64,000 bases of DNA from Burhinus oedicnemus (Eukaryota > Chordata > Aves > Charadriiformes > Burhinidae): the NCBI GenBank assembly GCA_008921705.1, contig VFFE01009164.1, positions 1,509,664 to 1,573,663 on the forward strand, in the 5' to 3' direction. The notes below the pieces were generated by a model. That model was not told the origin of the DNA, made no database searches, and saw only the letters and a list, made by a program, of their open reading frames with translations. Below are positions 1-13,215 of the stretch, one piece after another. How positions within the stretch are numbered: position 1 is the first letter of the stretch; every line of letters begins with the position of its first letter. The position numbers and the translations under genes are program-made.

Positions 1-1480
1 GGTGCTTTAAGGGTAGAGCTGAGGCACTAAGCACTCCACATGAAGGGCATAGATTCAAGCTCTGTGGTCCAGCTGGGCACTCTGACCACATTTCAGGATG
101 AGATGCAGATGCTGATGGTTTCCTCTCCCTCCCTCCTGGCAGTGATGTCCACCACGGGAAGCCAGGGCTGTGGTCGAGGAGGGTCTGGTGCACCCCAGCT
201 CGCCCCTCAGCCCGGACACTGACCGCAGCAGTACTTCTCGGGCTGCCATAGAGCTGCCGGCCTGGGAGAGCTCCCTCTTTCACTCTGTACTCCGAACTGA
301 TCTCTAAAAAAAGCAAAAACAAGCTTAGGTTCCCTGTGTGCCACAGCAAATCTGTTTGATAGTTTCTCGCAATGACAGGAGGAACTCGAAAAGTCCTGCT
401 ACCGTTATTTAAAAATGTACTTTATAATATTCAGCAAAGCTATCTCGAACAGATGAAATCTCTTTGGAAACTGGGTTGAGCAAATTCTAAGGCTCAAGAG
501 CTCAATCCATCAGAGCACATCGGCATACACTCACGTTCAGTTCTTAGGCATGTGCTCCAGTGCTGTCCTGGATCAAGCCCTTTTATTCCTCATTTAGGAC
601 GCAATTTGAAAATATATGCCACCATGCGGTGTTATATAATTCAGCTTTATTTGAGAAGGATAAGCCAAGAGAAGGTCATTGCCGGTAAAAAGCAACTAGA
701 AAGGAATAGAACAGCCTTTGTATTATCCTGTCCTGTCCATTTTACATTTTAGACTGAAATATACTCCTTCCTATGATATGTTCCAGCATGTTCCCTTGGT
801 ATCCTTTGATATGACTGGTACAATCCGATGCAGCAGTTCATATGGAATACATATGAAAATCAATTGATTTGTATTTTTTTTTTATTTTAAAAAATCAGGG
901 AAGAAAGTATGAAAAGAATAATATGGTGGTAGCAGAACCTGGTAGAAACATATGGGGCAGTCATGTTGTACTTTCAATAACGTCAGAAAAGCAAGTCAAT
1001 CTGAACTGGGCAATGTAAAAATTAACTCATTCACTCTCAGAAACCAGTGAAATAATCTACCCAGACTCTGTTCTGGTGAAACTGTGGTTTTGCTTACTCA
1101 TTTGTTGTATCTTAATGTTTAGAGACGTTTCCAAAAACCTTCCGATACTTCTGCTCAAGGTTACGTGTTTTACAAATCCACAAAAACCCCCTTCAGTAAA
1201 CGATGTGAGTATAAGTTGCTCCATCTGCTCGCACGAAACCCCAAGACTAATTCAAAGATAATTCAGCAACTTTTTGATCCTGGCTTAGCCACAGCATCAT
1301 TACCTTAAAGCGTAAGGAAGAGAAGGAACTTCTGTGCAATTAGCTGCTCGGGGTACTACTCAGAGTAGCAAACTGATCCCTGCAGATCAGAAGTGAACCG
1401 TAGGAACCTAAGTCAGAGCAATTTAACCGGCAGCTTGTAGGTACCACAGTTTAAAGGCATAAAGTCATATACCACAGGAG
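1..1480. other. Non-coding stretch; first 300 bases GC-richer
   Basis: No recognisable gene. Bases 1-300 are clearly richer in G and C than what follows and hold short overlapping open frames on both strands (60 and 64 codons) that resemble nothing I know. The rest is AT-rich with scattered stops in all frames. The window edge cuts the GC-richer part, so it could be the end of a larger feature lying upstream. Confidence 0.6.
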
Positions 1481-1495
1481 CCAGCAGAGGGTGCT
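1481..1495 (+). promoter_or_regulatory. CTCF-like binding motif
   Basis: CCAGCAGAGGGTGCT matches the core CTCF consensus CCASYAGRKGGCRSY at every position except one (T for C in the GGC). CTCF is the zinc-finger protein that marks loop anchors and insulators in vertebrates. A single motif match is only suggestive, since such matches also occur by chance. The orientation is plus, the same as the other candidate at 48688. Confidence 0.35.
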
Positions 1496-2147
1496 TCCTT
1501 TTTAGGGTTGGAATACGAGTGAATCTCAGGCACAGGAGTAAAAAACCACTTTGCATATTTTTCATTTGCTAAAATATTTGCCCCTACTTCAGATACACCG
1601 CATTTCTTTGTGAAAAGTGGGGGGATTTCTAACATAAGGTAGTTGCAGAGTAATAAATCATACGCGTATTTTAAAATACATCCCCTTTCCCAAATCTGTT
1701 TGTTGGTCATAAGGCAAAGCTTACATAGTTTTCATGTAACTTTTTTTCTTTTTTAAAGGAAACAATTGCCCTTACTTAATTCCAGGTAGACTTCACCTAA
1801 GCAGTGTTTTCACTGCAGCAGCTCCCATTCTGTGCAGCAGTATGAAGTGTCACTGACATTCTTTAAACTGCTGTTTGCCTTTGAACAGGTTTTTCAGATT
1901 TCCTCAGGAATTCTCTATAATGAATGTAGCATTTTACTGACTCTACATCACCACTAGGGATGCTGAGACCAGGTGACTGAGTAAACCCAGTAGCAAAAAA
2001 ACCCCATAGTGATTAAGTTTCCAAAATAGCCTATTGTCTAGTCCATGGTGAGCTGCACAGATAAATACAATGAGCTTAAATTTCCTGGTATGTGCCACTA
2101 TTACCCCAGAATTCCTTCCCTAGGGAAAATCAATATCTTTAATCAAA
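1496..2147. other. Non-coding stretch, nothing recognised
   Basis: AT-rich sequence with no sustained open frame, no clear repeat family and no structural RNA that I can see. Confidence 0.6.
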
Positions 2148-2165
2148 GGGGGGGGGGGGGGGGGG
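2148..2165 (+). repeat. Homopolymer run of 18 G
   Basis: Eighteen uninterrupted G residues. Runs this long are unstable in length and hard to sequence, so the exact count may be a sequencing estimate. The run can form G-quadruplex structure on the plus strand. Confidence 0.95.
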
Positions 2166-2169
2166 AAAG

Positions 2170-2228
2170 GCAGCCTAAGTTGAAATTTGTAAAAGCAGCT
2201 TTTATTTAGCAGCCTAAGTTGAAATTTG
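2170..2228 (+). repeat. 20-bp direct repeat, two exact copies
   Basis: GCAGCCTAAGTTGAAATTTG occurs at 2170-2189 and again at 2209-2228, a period of 39 bases, immediately after the G run. This is a small local duplication, probably from replication slippage near the G homopolymer. It has no coding meaning. Confidence 0.9.
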
Positions 2229-5200
2229 CCTCGCAGTGCTGGCCCTGTTAGCCCGATTCCCAGCCCCGAGCGCCGCACGCTGATGTGAATCGCAGCCCTC
2301 AGAAGAGCAAACCACGAGTGCTAGAAAGGATTAGAGTTCTCAGCCATCAACCTAGCTTCAAGGTTTTTCTTTCCCCATTATTTTTATGTTTGATAGCACG
2401 CTTAAATTAAATACTTGGAAGATTACATTTCTCTAAATACGTGGCGAGCAAACAGGTTTGGCAGTCAAGCCGATCTTTCACCCGAGAACATTTATCTGTA
2501 AAAGGTAGCACGTTTCCTTGGACGGCAGCCATTCCTGGCAGCAGATCTCAGCACTCAGTAGGAAACCCATGTCTTTGAGTTCTGAACTAGCCCATACTGG
2601 AATTAAAACACAACACTAACAGTCAGAATCAGTTGTTCTTGGTGGGTAAGTGTTTTATAACTGCATGGGGATATAAGAGCAGAGCTTCGAGTTTAAATCC
2701 TTTTTTAGAAAATGCTGTGATTAACTGCATGACTTCACTTATTGTTAAGGTAACAGATGGAAGTGCCACAGTGAAATATTTCCTTTTTATTTACAAACAA
2801 TAGAAAGTCTTTCTACTGATAGGAATTAAAACATTACAGAAGCATTGGTTCCACAAGCTTAAATTCTTTCATGCTACCACATGCATTTTTCATGGAAAGT
2901 CAACATCTTTAACATTTTTGCACTGTCTGAATTTATCATCCATAACTTTTTTGTGATTCCTGTTCAAATGAGTTTGCTTCTTTAGAAAGAATTATGTACC
3001 TACAGTATAATGAGCTAATTAACTAAAGAACAAAAGGTGCCTTCTGTTATATGTGAGACATAACTAGCTCCCAGACAGAGGCAACACATTCTTTATTTTT
3101 AAAGGCAATCCGTATTGCTGATTTTGATGTCAGACGCCCTGTATCATTTTGTACAGTGCCACAAAAGGACTGATAAAACATTAAAATGAAAATTGGCTTT
3201 AAAAAAACCCATGCGCCACATCTTACCACCAGTATTATGAATTTTGAGAGGTTTGTAAAGGATGTGCACTTTGATCAATTGCAGGGTTTCTAAGAAAAAA
3301 AAATCACTTTTATGCTCTTTGACTGGCAATAGCACTGAGCAATGGACAAAACTGACAGAAAGACACAGAAGCTGCATAAACAAAATAAGGCAGGGATTTT
3401 ATTAAATATTAATTCTATTAATTCACAGCAAAAATCGTTGTTTATTATGGTATATTAAAAATATATTTTCTTTTTTCTAAATCATTTCTCCACAGACACA
3501 GTACAACTTGTCAATGCCTGTAAAGATCTCTTAGCTTGCTAGAAATGCCTCAAGCACAAAGAGCAGTAAAATATTTTTAACACCGTAGACTTAGATCTCA
3601 CCACATTTAACAAAATATATTAAAATAAGGATTTATAACGTGGTTACAAGTGAATGGTAAAGAATACATTTACTTTTAACCAGTAATAATTGTCATTGTA
3701 CCATCGAAAGACCTCAAAAGAATTAAAAACACTGTGCAATGAAACTTGGCAGATTCTGTGAGCTGTTGTAAGAGAGCACTACCTGTGTCCAGCACTCACA
3801 AACAGGTACATGGAAGCAAAAGGGTGCTAGAAGAACATTTCTGCATACACGTGAAAGAAAAACTCTCTTATTCCAGGGTCCTATAGGAATTACAATAATA
3901 ATTGCGTTGTTACTAGAAAAGTTGTGTGGGTTAGAGTTGATGACCCAAAAGCCACCACTCCAGCCGTGGCTTCCCATGTCCCTTGTATAGCTTCTGTGTG
4001 AGGCAGAGGGTTTGGGGCTCGTCTTCTATGCTATGGGTCAGCTCAGCCCGAAGGAATGCAAACAGCTGCACTGCAAAATCACAGTATTAGACTGTAACAG
4101 CGTTTTTCTTTCTCTTCTAGGTGTCTCCAGAAATCAGTAAAACAAGCAAGCTTTCTACTTTAGGGAGACTCATCTCTAGACACGTATTCCTATTAAATCT
4201 AATTTCTACACCTGCATCATCAAACATCTAGACAGATTCTACGTATTCAACAGGATACCATCCTCGTGGGACAGACTTTCTACTATCCTTAATAAAAGCT
4301 CACAGCTCTATGGTACCTCCTGCCTATGTTGTGACAGCAACAGGGTTGGACACCTCTTACACATAATTTCATAGTAATTTCTCTTTTTAAAGGTGTCCTG
4401 CAAAAGCGATCTGAGCAGCATGCACAAAGATTATCAGCTGTATAATGAGCATACACTATCAGGGTTAAAAAAACTGTGCATGCTGCTGTAAAAAGGCAGA
4501 TATCCACCATTTTCATTTCTGTTTGAGTAGACACTAAAATGGCGATTAATACAGACCATCAGAGCCATTAGAAGAGTTTCCTATTATCATTAATAATTGC
4601 TTGCCTTCTCTGTGGACGCTCAGTCACTTGGGGCAATACAAGTGCACACACAGACAACCAGAAACTCCCTTCCCACTGGCATCTAAGTTTCACAAAAGTT
4701 CTTATCCAAAGGTCAGCTGCCAATCGGTATGTACATATATACACACATGGGTCCTTGGTGGGAATAAATTCCAAGTTAGTTGGCTACAAGAGCGTATAGA
4801 TACTACTACTTGAGGTAAAGAAGAATAAATCTTTTTTATTTGTTCTTTTGTCCTTCCTAGAAAATGGGATGCCCATACATCCTGAGCTGCTATATGGCCC
4901 AACAATAAATAATGGCACATAAAAGATGGAGATAAATTTTCATTACAATATCTAAAAATCATTAAAAAGCCTCTGTATAGCAGTCACCAACCTCCATTAT
5001 ACCTTGACCTTCAGGCCTTCGAATAGCTCTTAACATCAAGTAAAACAGTAAAGGAGGAGGCTTTGAGGAGTAACCTCAAAGCTATGAATCTGTCTTACTT
5101 TAAAATCACCAGCAACCTCTTCATTTTTATGAAATCACCTATAGAAGATCTTGTTTAGCTGAGAAACACAATACAGTAAGAGCTTCATGACTGTCATGAC

Positions 5201-6432
5201 ATTCGTTCACTAAACTGGAACTGCTCTGGTTTTGAAACGAGCAGCTGTACAATGCTTCAGAAGAGTGAAAAGGCTGAGATGGGCAGCTATGAACATCCCA
5301 GAGACTGAAGAAACAAAGCCAAGTGTGTCTGCATGGGATCTGAGGCCATTCGTTAGGATGATTTCCCTTAAAAAATTAAGTTTTTTCTGTACTAGAAAAT
5401 TTCAAATTTATTGATAATTTTACAAATAATTTCTAATTACAAATCAGAAGCTGTTTCCCTTTCTGAAGGAAGCTACAAAGTGGTGATGGCTCCTTCTAGC
5501 AATGCTATATCCTACACAGATTTTTCCAGGCAGAAGTCTGAAAAATGCAAAAAGGGGGGGGGATACAACAGAAAAACATTGTTCTGCTGCCTTCCTCCTC
5601 TACTAGACCCAAAGTCAGAGAGCTCTGGTTTGGGAACACTTGTAGAGAGTGACGTCTGCCCTTGGCAAAGGAAAGGAAAAGTATTCCATAAAGTTGTAGA
5701 AAAACTAATAGTCTGTCAATATCTTGGCTCTTACGCATTCATGATGCTCTCAATGGTTTCTGCAGGAGACTGCTTACAATAAAACCGGGAAGACATCTGC
5801 TCCCTTGAAAAAACTGAAAGTTCCAAAAATGATTTCACTTGGTAAAGTTGCCATTTCTGTCCTGAAGAACATGTTTTCAGTGGAAACTTTGCTGCTGCAC
5901 GATACATGTAGAAATACAAAATAAACATAAATCAGTAATCTCTTACTTCTCAACAGAGTAATAAATAACCCAATTAGTAATTTTCCACCTGTACTAATAC
6001 GCATGTCATAAAAAGAGGTTGACGCTTGTCTCACTTGAGTAAATTAGGAACAGCTATACCATAGTCATTGAACAGAAATATTCTATGAGAAGAGAATCAG
6101 AATCATAAACATTAATAATCCTGATTAAAAATTTGTCATTATTTACATTGCCACACTCTTCTATTTAGGGCATATGAAAAAGTATATTTTTACAAGCAAA
6201 ATTACCTGAGAAATTAACATAATGGTTCATTCCTGAGGAAGATAAATAGCTGATAGGTTGTTAAATTTATTACAGATTTTAGTATACAGATTTTTTGTTA
6301 AATTAAGGGATAAGGTAAAATTCCTTGAAGCACAGTATAACTTAATAACAAAAAAAAATTTTACCCATGAAAATATTAAAAAGCATCCAATTACATATTG
6401 GTAGCAGCATCATATCACAGCAATTGATCACA
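2229..6432. other. Non-coding stretch with one small hairpin
   Basis: No gene recognised. The open frames here are 60 to 123 codons. The longest (5411-5782 plus) has no known domain and overlaps antisense frames of similar quality. The only structure seen is a 9-bp perfect stem at 5060-5068 and 5074-5082 (GCTTTGAGG / CCTCAAAGC, 5-base loop). A run of nine G (5555-5563 area) is also present. Confidence 0.6.
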
Positions 6433-6452
6433 GATTATTAATTTTAATAATC
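6433..6452. promoter_or_regulatory. Perfect 9-bp palindrome of TAAT sites
   Basis: GATTATTAA and TTAATAATC flank a two-base centre, giving a near-continuous palindrome of homeodomain-type TAAT cores. It sits in a 6400-6490 stretch that also has CAATTGATCA and AATCAGCAATGATT. This dense, low-complexity-free texture is typical of conserved non-coding elements in vertebrate gene deserts. Function is inferred only. Confidence 0.3.
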
Positions 6453-8079
6453 AGCAATGATTCTAACCCATTTAATGAATTGCTTAGTAGTAGATCTAAC
6501 AGAAGTTTAATCCATGTTGCAACTACTTGAAAAATAAACCCAACAGTACTATAATTTGATACGACAGTCAGGACTGCAAGTGTAAGATCATTAACACTTC
6601 ACAGGTTATACCCTGAAGTAAATCTTACAAGAAGTTCACATAAATAAGGACAGATTTACACAATTATGTAGTTATGAGTATCACTGCATTTCTAACCATA
6701 AGTGAATTCTTCTCAATTTGCTATTCATTTGACTTTGATATGCATAAAAACCGCAATCCAACAGAAAACAAGTCAACTCCTTTCCCTTTTTTCTTATTTG
6801 GTTTCAGGACATTTATATATCAGGTAGAGGTATATGAACCCAGATGGTTTCATCTAAGAGAATTTTTGCTTGTGAAAGAATTCAGAAAAGTTTCATTTGT
6901 TCCACTTAGGTTTGCATTTTTGCCTATTGTTTGACTGGAATGCTACAGAAGACTTATAAGGAGTTAAAGAAAAGTTAAATTTGGCAAATACAAGACTCCT
7001 CTCTGGAAAAAAAAAAAAAAAAAGAAAGTGCTGAGAATAACGAGAACAAAAAAATTAGATAACCCCTGTGGTGGAAACATCAATATTTTGGGATCCTTTT
7101 AAAATAAAAAATGCAAAGACAAGGGAGCTCTCTACTTTGTAGGGGAGCTCTTCATTGGTATTTGAAACTGAACAACTCAAAAATGAAACTGCAGCACACC
7201 ACACTCTGATCAAACACATTAGCTTGTAAAATTTCTCACCTCTGTGGAGCCACTGATGACATTGTTTGGTTTTTATCTGATAGGGAGTGAAAGGGAATTG
7301 GGAATGTATTATTTCAGGAGATTATAAATAACTCTACATTAAAGACCCATAGCCTTGAAAGATGGTTGGCTTTTTTCTTTTTAAGAGCCTAGCAGGTTTT
7401 AATTTTTATAGATAAGGAATTTTTAGATTGCAATAAACACATCTGCCAGTCAATCTGTGTTGTTTGGTCCTAAAATACTATCAGCTGACTAAGGTAACAG
7501 TTGGTATGGAGGTCCTATGTTCCTCTGACACTCAATGCCACTGACCTGGGGAACTCCACCCTAAAATGAGAAATGCAGCTAAAAATCACATTTAAAGGAA
7601 AAAAAAAAAAAAAATAAGAAGTAAGTGACCATTTGGTAACAGCAACCCTGCTGGTTAGTTACAATCAAGTTAAATCTTGGACAAGTAGACTGGACTTTGT
7701 GCTTGATTTTAAAATGTGACCAGTGGGTATACCTATATAAAACCCCAGGTGTTTAAATAGGTAAGAAATTGGTCTTTGTTTATGAAAGCAAGAAAAAATG
7801 ATCAACTCTTTGTAACATTCCTGAAAAAAATTTCACAGTATTTTATACAAAATACAAGTAACTTTTTTTCAAAGAATTGCCCTTTGAAGAACTGTTCTAT
7901 CAAATGTGGAGATTAAGTTAGTCATTGGGCAAAGGCCTAATGCAGTGAAAATGTCAGAGCAGTTTTTACTGCTGAGTAGCTATTGAGACCCTGCCAATGT
8001 AACTTTTGTCCTTCAGTAACCTCAGAGAGATTCAGGACCACTACATGCTCACTAGTACGCCAGAGAAGTGGATATCACC
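6453..8079. other. Non-coding stretch with two poly-A tracts
   Basis: No gene. Poly-A tracts lie at 7007-7023 (17 A) and 7599-7614 (16 A). Either could be the tail of an old retroposed copy, but I see no recognisable body upstream and no target-site duplication. Confidence 0.6.
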
Positions 8080-8115
8080 ACTCTGTTTTACAGATGAGAC
8101 AAGGAAACCTACCCT
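8080..8115 (-). repeat. Possible MIR/L2-like remnant
   Basis: The stretch around CTGTTTTACAGATGAGACA followed by AGGAAACC resembles the conserved segment of ancient amniote MIR/L2 elements (CATTTTACAGATGAGGAAAC). The match is short and no flanking body can be followed confidently, so chance similarity is possible. The strand is tentative. Confidence 0.3.
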
Positions 8116-10514
8116 CTTCCACATCTTTCTCACTAATTATCCATCCTCACTGATGAACATACTCATTCACTTTGGAAAATACCTGATGACTCAATGATAA
8201 TATTAAGTGCTAGGTAGACATGTCTCTTCTAAAATGCAGGAATCTTACATTTTGGGGGAGTTTAGGAAAAGTGTTGAGCTTATGACAATAATCAAGGAAT
8301 TTAATTACTTCATTAAAATTACTCAGCATTTTATAATATCAGATTCTTAAATTTTCTTAGTTTTGCTAAACCTTATTACTGGCAGTCAATTGATGAAAAT
8401 GTTCCAGTACTTCTACCTTAATAATCGAGTTTTCCAGTTCCCAAAATTAAATCTTCAAATCTTTGAATCAGCTCTATGAAAATGTAGAGAAGAAGGTTCT
8501 ACCCACAACATTTTAAGTAAACAACATTTGAAATTATTGAAATCATTGTATTATTTCTTTTTTAAAAAGTTCACAGTGATGTTGACTTGTCAGACTCAGA
8601 CTTTGAAAACTAGTAGATTTCTTCTCATTTTCTTCTAAATACACATATGCAAATAGCATTTTACAAAACTGTTTTCGTTTTTGTGGTTATCATTCTGAGC
8701 TATTTGAGTTTACCATTTTTTAACACAGCTCTTTCTTATGAAATATTAAATGAACTAATTGCTTAGAACTGTTACATGTGAAACTGAGATAGCACGTCCT
8801 TTGCAAAACATGTTTGGTTAGCAGGTCTCTGCTTGAAAACTGCATTCTTCATGAAACTCCACATTAGTATCCTTAATTCTAAAGGTAATTTGCCACAAAC
8901 TTTAATTTCATTGATGAAAAGTTCCCACTCTCTTTTCAATATTCCTCTTCAAATCCACCTGAACATCTACAGTAAGTTATTTGGACACTATTACAAGATT
9001 TTAAAAAATGCTTTCTACTGTCAAAGACATTTTAATTAATCCGAATTGAAAATTATTTATTTTTTATACTCTGCTTTCAGACAGCTCACATTTAGTGCAA
9101 TTTGGTACAGTACACGAAACTATTTAAATATTGCTTTCAACTTTTTGGAGCCTTTTGTTTTACCAGACTTCTGTGTTACTTCACTATGCAATTTACTGAA
9201 GGCTAGTAATTATTAGGACATGTGGTAGGCGTTTATCACCAGTAACATCACACAACCCACTCTATGATCAAGATACAATAGGGCAAATGGTACAATTAAA
9301 GGCACATTCTTTGGTGCATAACAATAGAAGCCTTGTGACATGGCAAGATTAAGAAAAGACTCAAACATCTTTAAAACTACTCATTACCACCAGTTAAAAT
9401 GTGCATGTCTGACCTTTATGGTAATCAGTAGTACTCCACTTGTGCACTATAGAGCTAAATAAGCTTTATTTTAGAGACACAGAATTCTTTGCAGTGACCT
9501 GCAGTTAACTTGGCTGATCTCAGAGCTGATGCTTACAATGAATCAACCCATCAGTGGTCATAATGATAGGCCATCATCTTTATCAACCAGTTTATGATGA
9601 CAGCCAGAAAACAGTACTGTAGATTTTCCTGCCAAGTGGAGTAGTATTTAAATGTTGACTGCTACATACATCAGATTAACAAGGTTGCAAAGTTACCGAG
9701 AATCTCATTCCCTGAGGTGCAGATTCACCCTGTGGTGCTATTATACAATAAGGTATATCAAAGATAATTGCTTAGTTTATTATCCTGTTGTCTTTTATGT
9801 CAGGCCCTAATTGTGAATTCAGAAGCCTCTTGATCTCCCCGTTCCTTATGGACCTCTTATTAACCCCATTCATTTTAATTAGGATTTATTACTATTTTTG
9901 TTATTAAAGTGAAGAATTTTTTTTAAATAGATGTTTCTAAATAACCCACAATTCCTTCATACGGCTTCAGTAAAAGAGAGATTGATGGGATATTCAGTCA
10001 GCATTGTAGATACAATGCTCTCAAGCTCCTTTTCCATCCTCTGACAAAATTTGGCATATCAGGGTTCAGAATTTGTTACCCAGAGTTACTTTAATATTCA
10101 GTTAAAGAGCATATAAACATACAAAGATTTCTGTGGTAAAAGCAGATTATTATAGTTCTGTAAGATTTTACAGAACCATCCCAACAGGGAAGTGCAAGAT
10201 GGCTATGTCACAGCTGCTGTCTTCCCCACAGCCCTGAAGTATGGTGGTCAAGCTTTCGCAGTTCTTGTCCTACACTTGCAGAGAAGAATTTAAGCACATT
10301 CCCATAAAATACCACATGAAGCCTACAGAACCTAGAAACAGTTAAAAAACTATGGCCTGGCTAGTACAGATAAGTAGTCATTCATAATTCCTCCTAATGT
10401 ATACAATATTAATCTGTATGTACCTAGAAAATCTGACTACTTCCTATACTTCAAAGTCATTGCCTTTGCTACGAGACCTAGAAAGTGCTTCAGGATTCAT
10501 TATGACATGTGGAA
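8116..10514. other. Non-coding stretch, part possibly conserved
   Basis: No gene. An ATGCAAAT octamer lies at 8647-8654. Bases 9470-9620 have the even-composition, repeat-free look of a conserved element, with GATGATGACAG-like motifs, but this cannot be tested from one sequence. Confidence 0.5.
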
Positions 10515-10676
10515 TATATAAGCAATAAGGCATGACAGGGAGTGTGGTTATCATAAGATAATCACACCCCTGGGTCATTACAAAGCATGAGGTGCAGCCG
10601 AGCACCTCTCATTCCCCCTGGGGTGTGATTATATCATGATAAGCACACTTCATGCAGTTACCTTATTGCTTTTATA
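10515..10676. repeat. 162-bp imperfect palindrome (long hairpin)
   Basis: The left arm (10515-10595) and right arm (10602-10676) are reverse complements around the loop AGCCGA at 10596-10601. AGCAATAAGG (10521-10530) pairs perfectly with 10661-10670. The 30 bases 10541-10570 pair with 10620-10649 at 27 of 30 positions. The apex stem GAGGTGC/GCACCTC (10589-10595 with 10602-10608) is perfect. Two internal loops separate the blocks. Long palindromes without coding content are typical of fossil non-autonomous DNA transposons and of the Eulor/UCON class of ancient conserved vertebrate repeats. A hairpin RNA gene is the other possibility. The structure is certain; its class is inferred. Confidence 0.85.
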
Positions 10677-13215
10677 AAAAGTCTTTGTTGGGAAGAAAAA
10701 CTGTATTTTTTACTTAAAGATGATAAAGTTGGCAGTTTACAATGTTGAGCAGTACTTTCTGCTAAGCTCAATGGTTTATATGTATTAATCTGCTCCTTTA
10801 GAATGTGCATCTGCCAAAGCTGATCCGAACTCATCAATCAAAGGGGGTTTCCATAATTCAGTATGTGTTCAAATGGTCTGGCTGGAAAGAACGTGTATAT
10901 CTCCCAGACAATCCCATAGCTGTTGACTGCTCACTGGACATCTATTTCTTTTCTCAAAAATTAAAACAAAAAACCAACCAAACAAACAAAAAAGAAGACA
11001 GCAACTAAGTTGTTTAACTAAAAATTAATTGCTGTTTTAAACACATACATTTCAAGTAAAAGGCAGGCTTCAGTAACTGGAAAAGAATTCAACCTGCAAA
11101 ACAAGAAAAAGTTTCAAACTTGCATTTGCCCCTGGTAGACGTTCTCCCACAAATTAAGGGTGACAACTTAATTTAGGGTCCTAGATAAACTACAAAATCC
11201 CACTGCTGTCATTCAGATTGTAGCCTAAGGGGTCTAATGTGATCTTTTGGATTTACAAACACCTGCCTTGGATTATGCCATATGTCTTCTTAGTGGCTCC
11301 AGGGGTGTATGCTCTGTCCAGTATTCGGCTCGTTTTGTGCTTTAAGAATGCATAACTGCGCACAGGATATGAAGGTTTGCATCCATTTACAATTTATCAA
11401 GTGTGATGGCCATGCTCTGATTTCCGAGGCATTCAATGGTCTGGAAAGGGGCATATGTATGGGCTGAATTTGGCCCTGGGCCATTTATGAATATAGGTAA
11501 CACTTTTCACCTAACATGAGCAAGTCACAAATTCAGCTGTTTAATTTAAATAGGTCCTTGTCACCGTATCTTCCAGATTTAAGAGGCAGGGTTAGAAACA
11601 CTGTCAGTATCCTGGATGAAAAGGAAAAATTCCACTAGCCTTCTATCTTCCAGTATTTGGTTTGACACAGTGCTCTTGCTACACAAAGATGCATAAAATC
11701 TTGCTGCTTCCAACAACAATTTGAACTCTACCATTTTGTCTTTACATTTTAATCATATAGAGGTACAAGATTTTCATATATTTATTTGATTATTTTGCTA
11801 TCAAATGTCGCCAGTTTCTCTTTCAACTGGAAATTTGTTTCTTAATAGAGAATACTATTTTAAAATTATTATCTATAATATGTATAAAATACTTTATGTA
11901 AATATATGTAACATATATTATATTAAAATTCTTCCTAAAACCAGGAAGTTATATCAAAGGGTATATTTCTGATGCATTTTCTTAGAAGTCCATAGATTTA
12001 TGACAAACAAAGAATCTGCTCTTCCAAATAACAATGATGCCAATTACAGGTTAATTTAGGAGTAGTAATAACAGAAAGCAATTGAGAAAAAACAAGAGAG
12101 GATGTAACAAGAGAATATAAGGCTAGTAATTTTTTGTCTAATTTTAGCATTTTTCAGATGACACATTTTTATATAATAAATTTGTTATTTGAAGTGATTC
12201 ACAAATAACTTTGGAAACGGATTCTTTATCTAGATGAGATGGATTGAAAGTGAGAGTTGTGGTTACTCCCTTACAATCAGATGGAAACAGCAGATATTAA
12301 AACAGTAAAGGAGAAGTAAACTTTAGCTCCTTTGTTCTTAAAGCTTTTATTTTAAAAATTGCAGCTAGCAAAATTACTATCTGATGGTTCCTAAAATCAT
12401 TCCTCATATTTTATAACTCTAGAGGTACTAACATAAGATATAGATCTCTGTTAATATATCTGTGTTCAGAAAATAAAATTTTGCTCCCAAACTCTTACTC
12501 ATTTTCAATGAATCCTTCATTAATTAGTTGAGAGGCTGAGTATGCAAGGAATACCAACCTGGCACAGATTAATTTGGAGCAATACCACTTAGGGTTTTTT
12601 CAGTTTATTTGAAGCTATAGAAAAGGTAACACAATGCTTGTGTATGCAGAGTCAACCTGAATTCTGCCACTGTCTAATTTAAGGGTGTTTTACTTATGTC
12701 TTACCATTCTTTCAATATAGAGTTATTGTATATGGTATAAAATATCTTGGTTCCACACCACAGTTAATTATTCATAACAGTATCATGAAGCGCTTGTTGA
12801 TGAATTACAGGATAGAAAGAATGGAATGGAGGAGGAAAATCAGGAAGTGGGAATTTGGGAAGAAATATGGTTTAAGTTAATGAAGTACTATATAAAATAA
12901 ATGCAGTACAAGTAAAATTTATTTATTAATGCACTTCTACATATTCAATTTGTTCAGGTCCTGATCTGCAGTGAGGACTTTCCATAGAGGGTTGAAAAGA
13001 CTGGTATTACATAGCATAAATGGAGGTACATGGAAGTAACTCTCAATGGATATGCGACAGCCAGCTTGGAAAAACTGGGCATTAGGATGCATTTGCCCTA
13101 CAGATTTCCAGTACTTTCTGCATAAAAGCATCAGTGGGTATTAGCATATTTAAAATCTGTTCATTCCGTGGTAACCATGGCTACACTTGCCCAGATTTTC
13201 TCTTCTCCTCTGCAG
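10677..13215. other. Non-coding stretch, nothing recognised
   Basis: A 67-codon open frame at 10805-11008 runs into an A-rich AAACCAACCAAACAAACAAA tract and is not recognised. The stretch 11440-11490 contains GAATTTGGCCCTGGGCC, reminiscent of the old amniote repeat described at 44720, but too short to call. The rest is strongly AT-rich. Confidence 0.55.

Noticed and set aside
5411..5782. 123-codon plus-strand open frame
   Set aside because: Unrecognised sequence crossing a G homopolymer and overlapped by an antisense frame of similar quality. Length is within chance expectation.
7007..7614. Poly-A tracts at 7007-7023 and 7599-7614 as retropseudogene tails
   Set aside because: No gene-like body upstream and no flanking target-site duplication seen.
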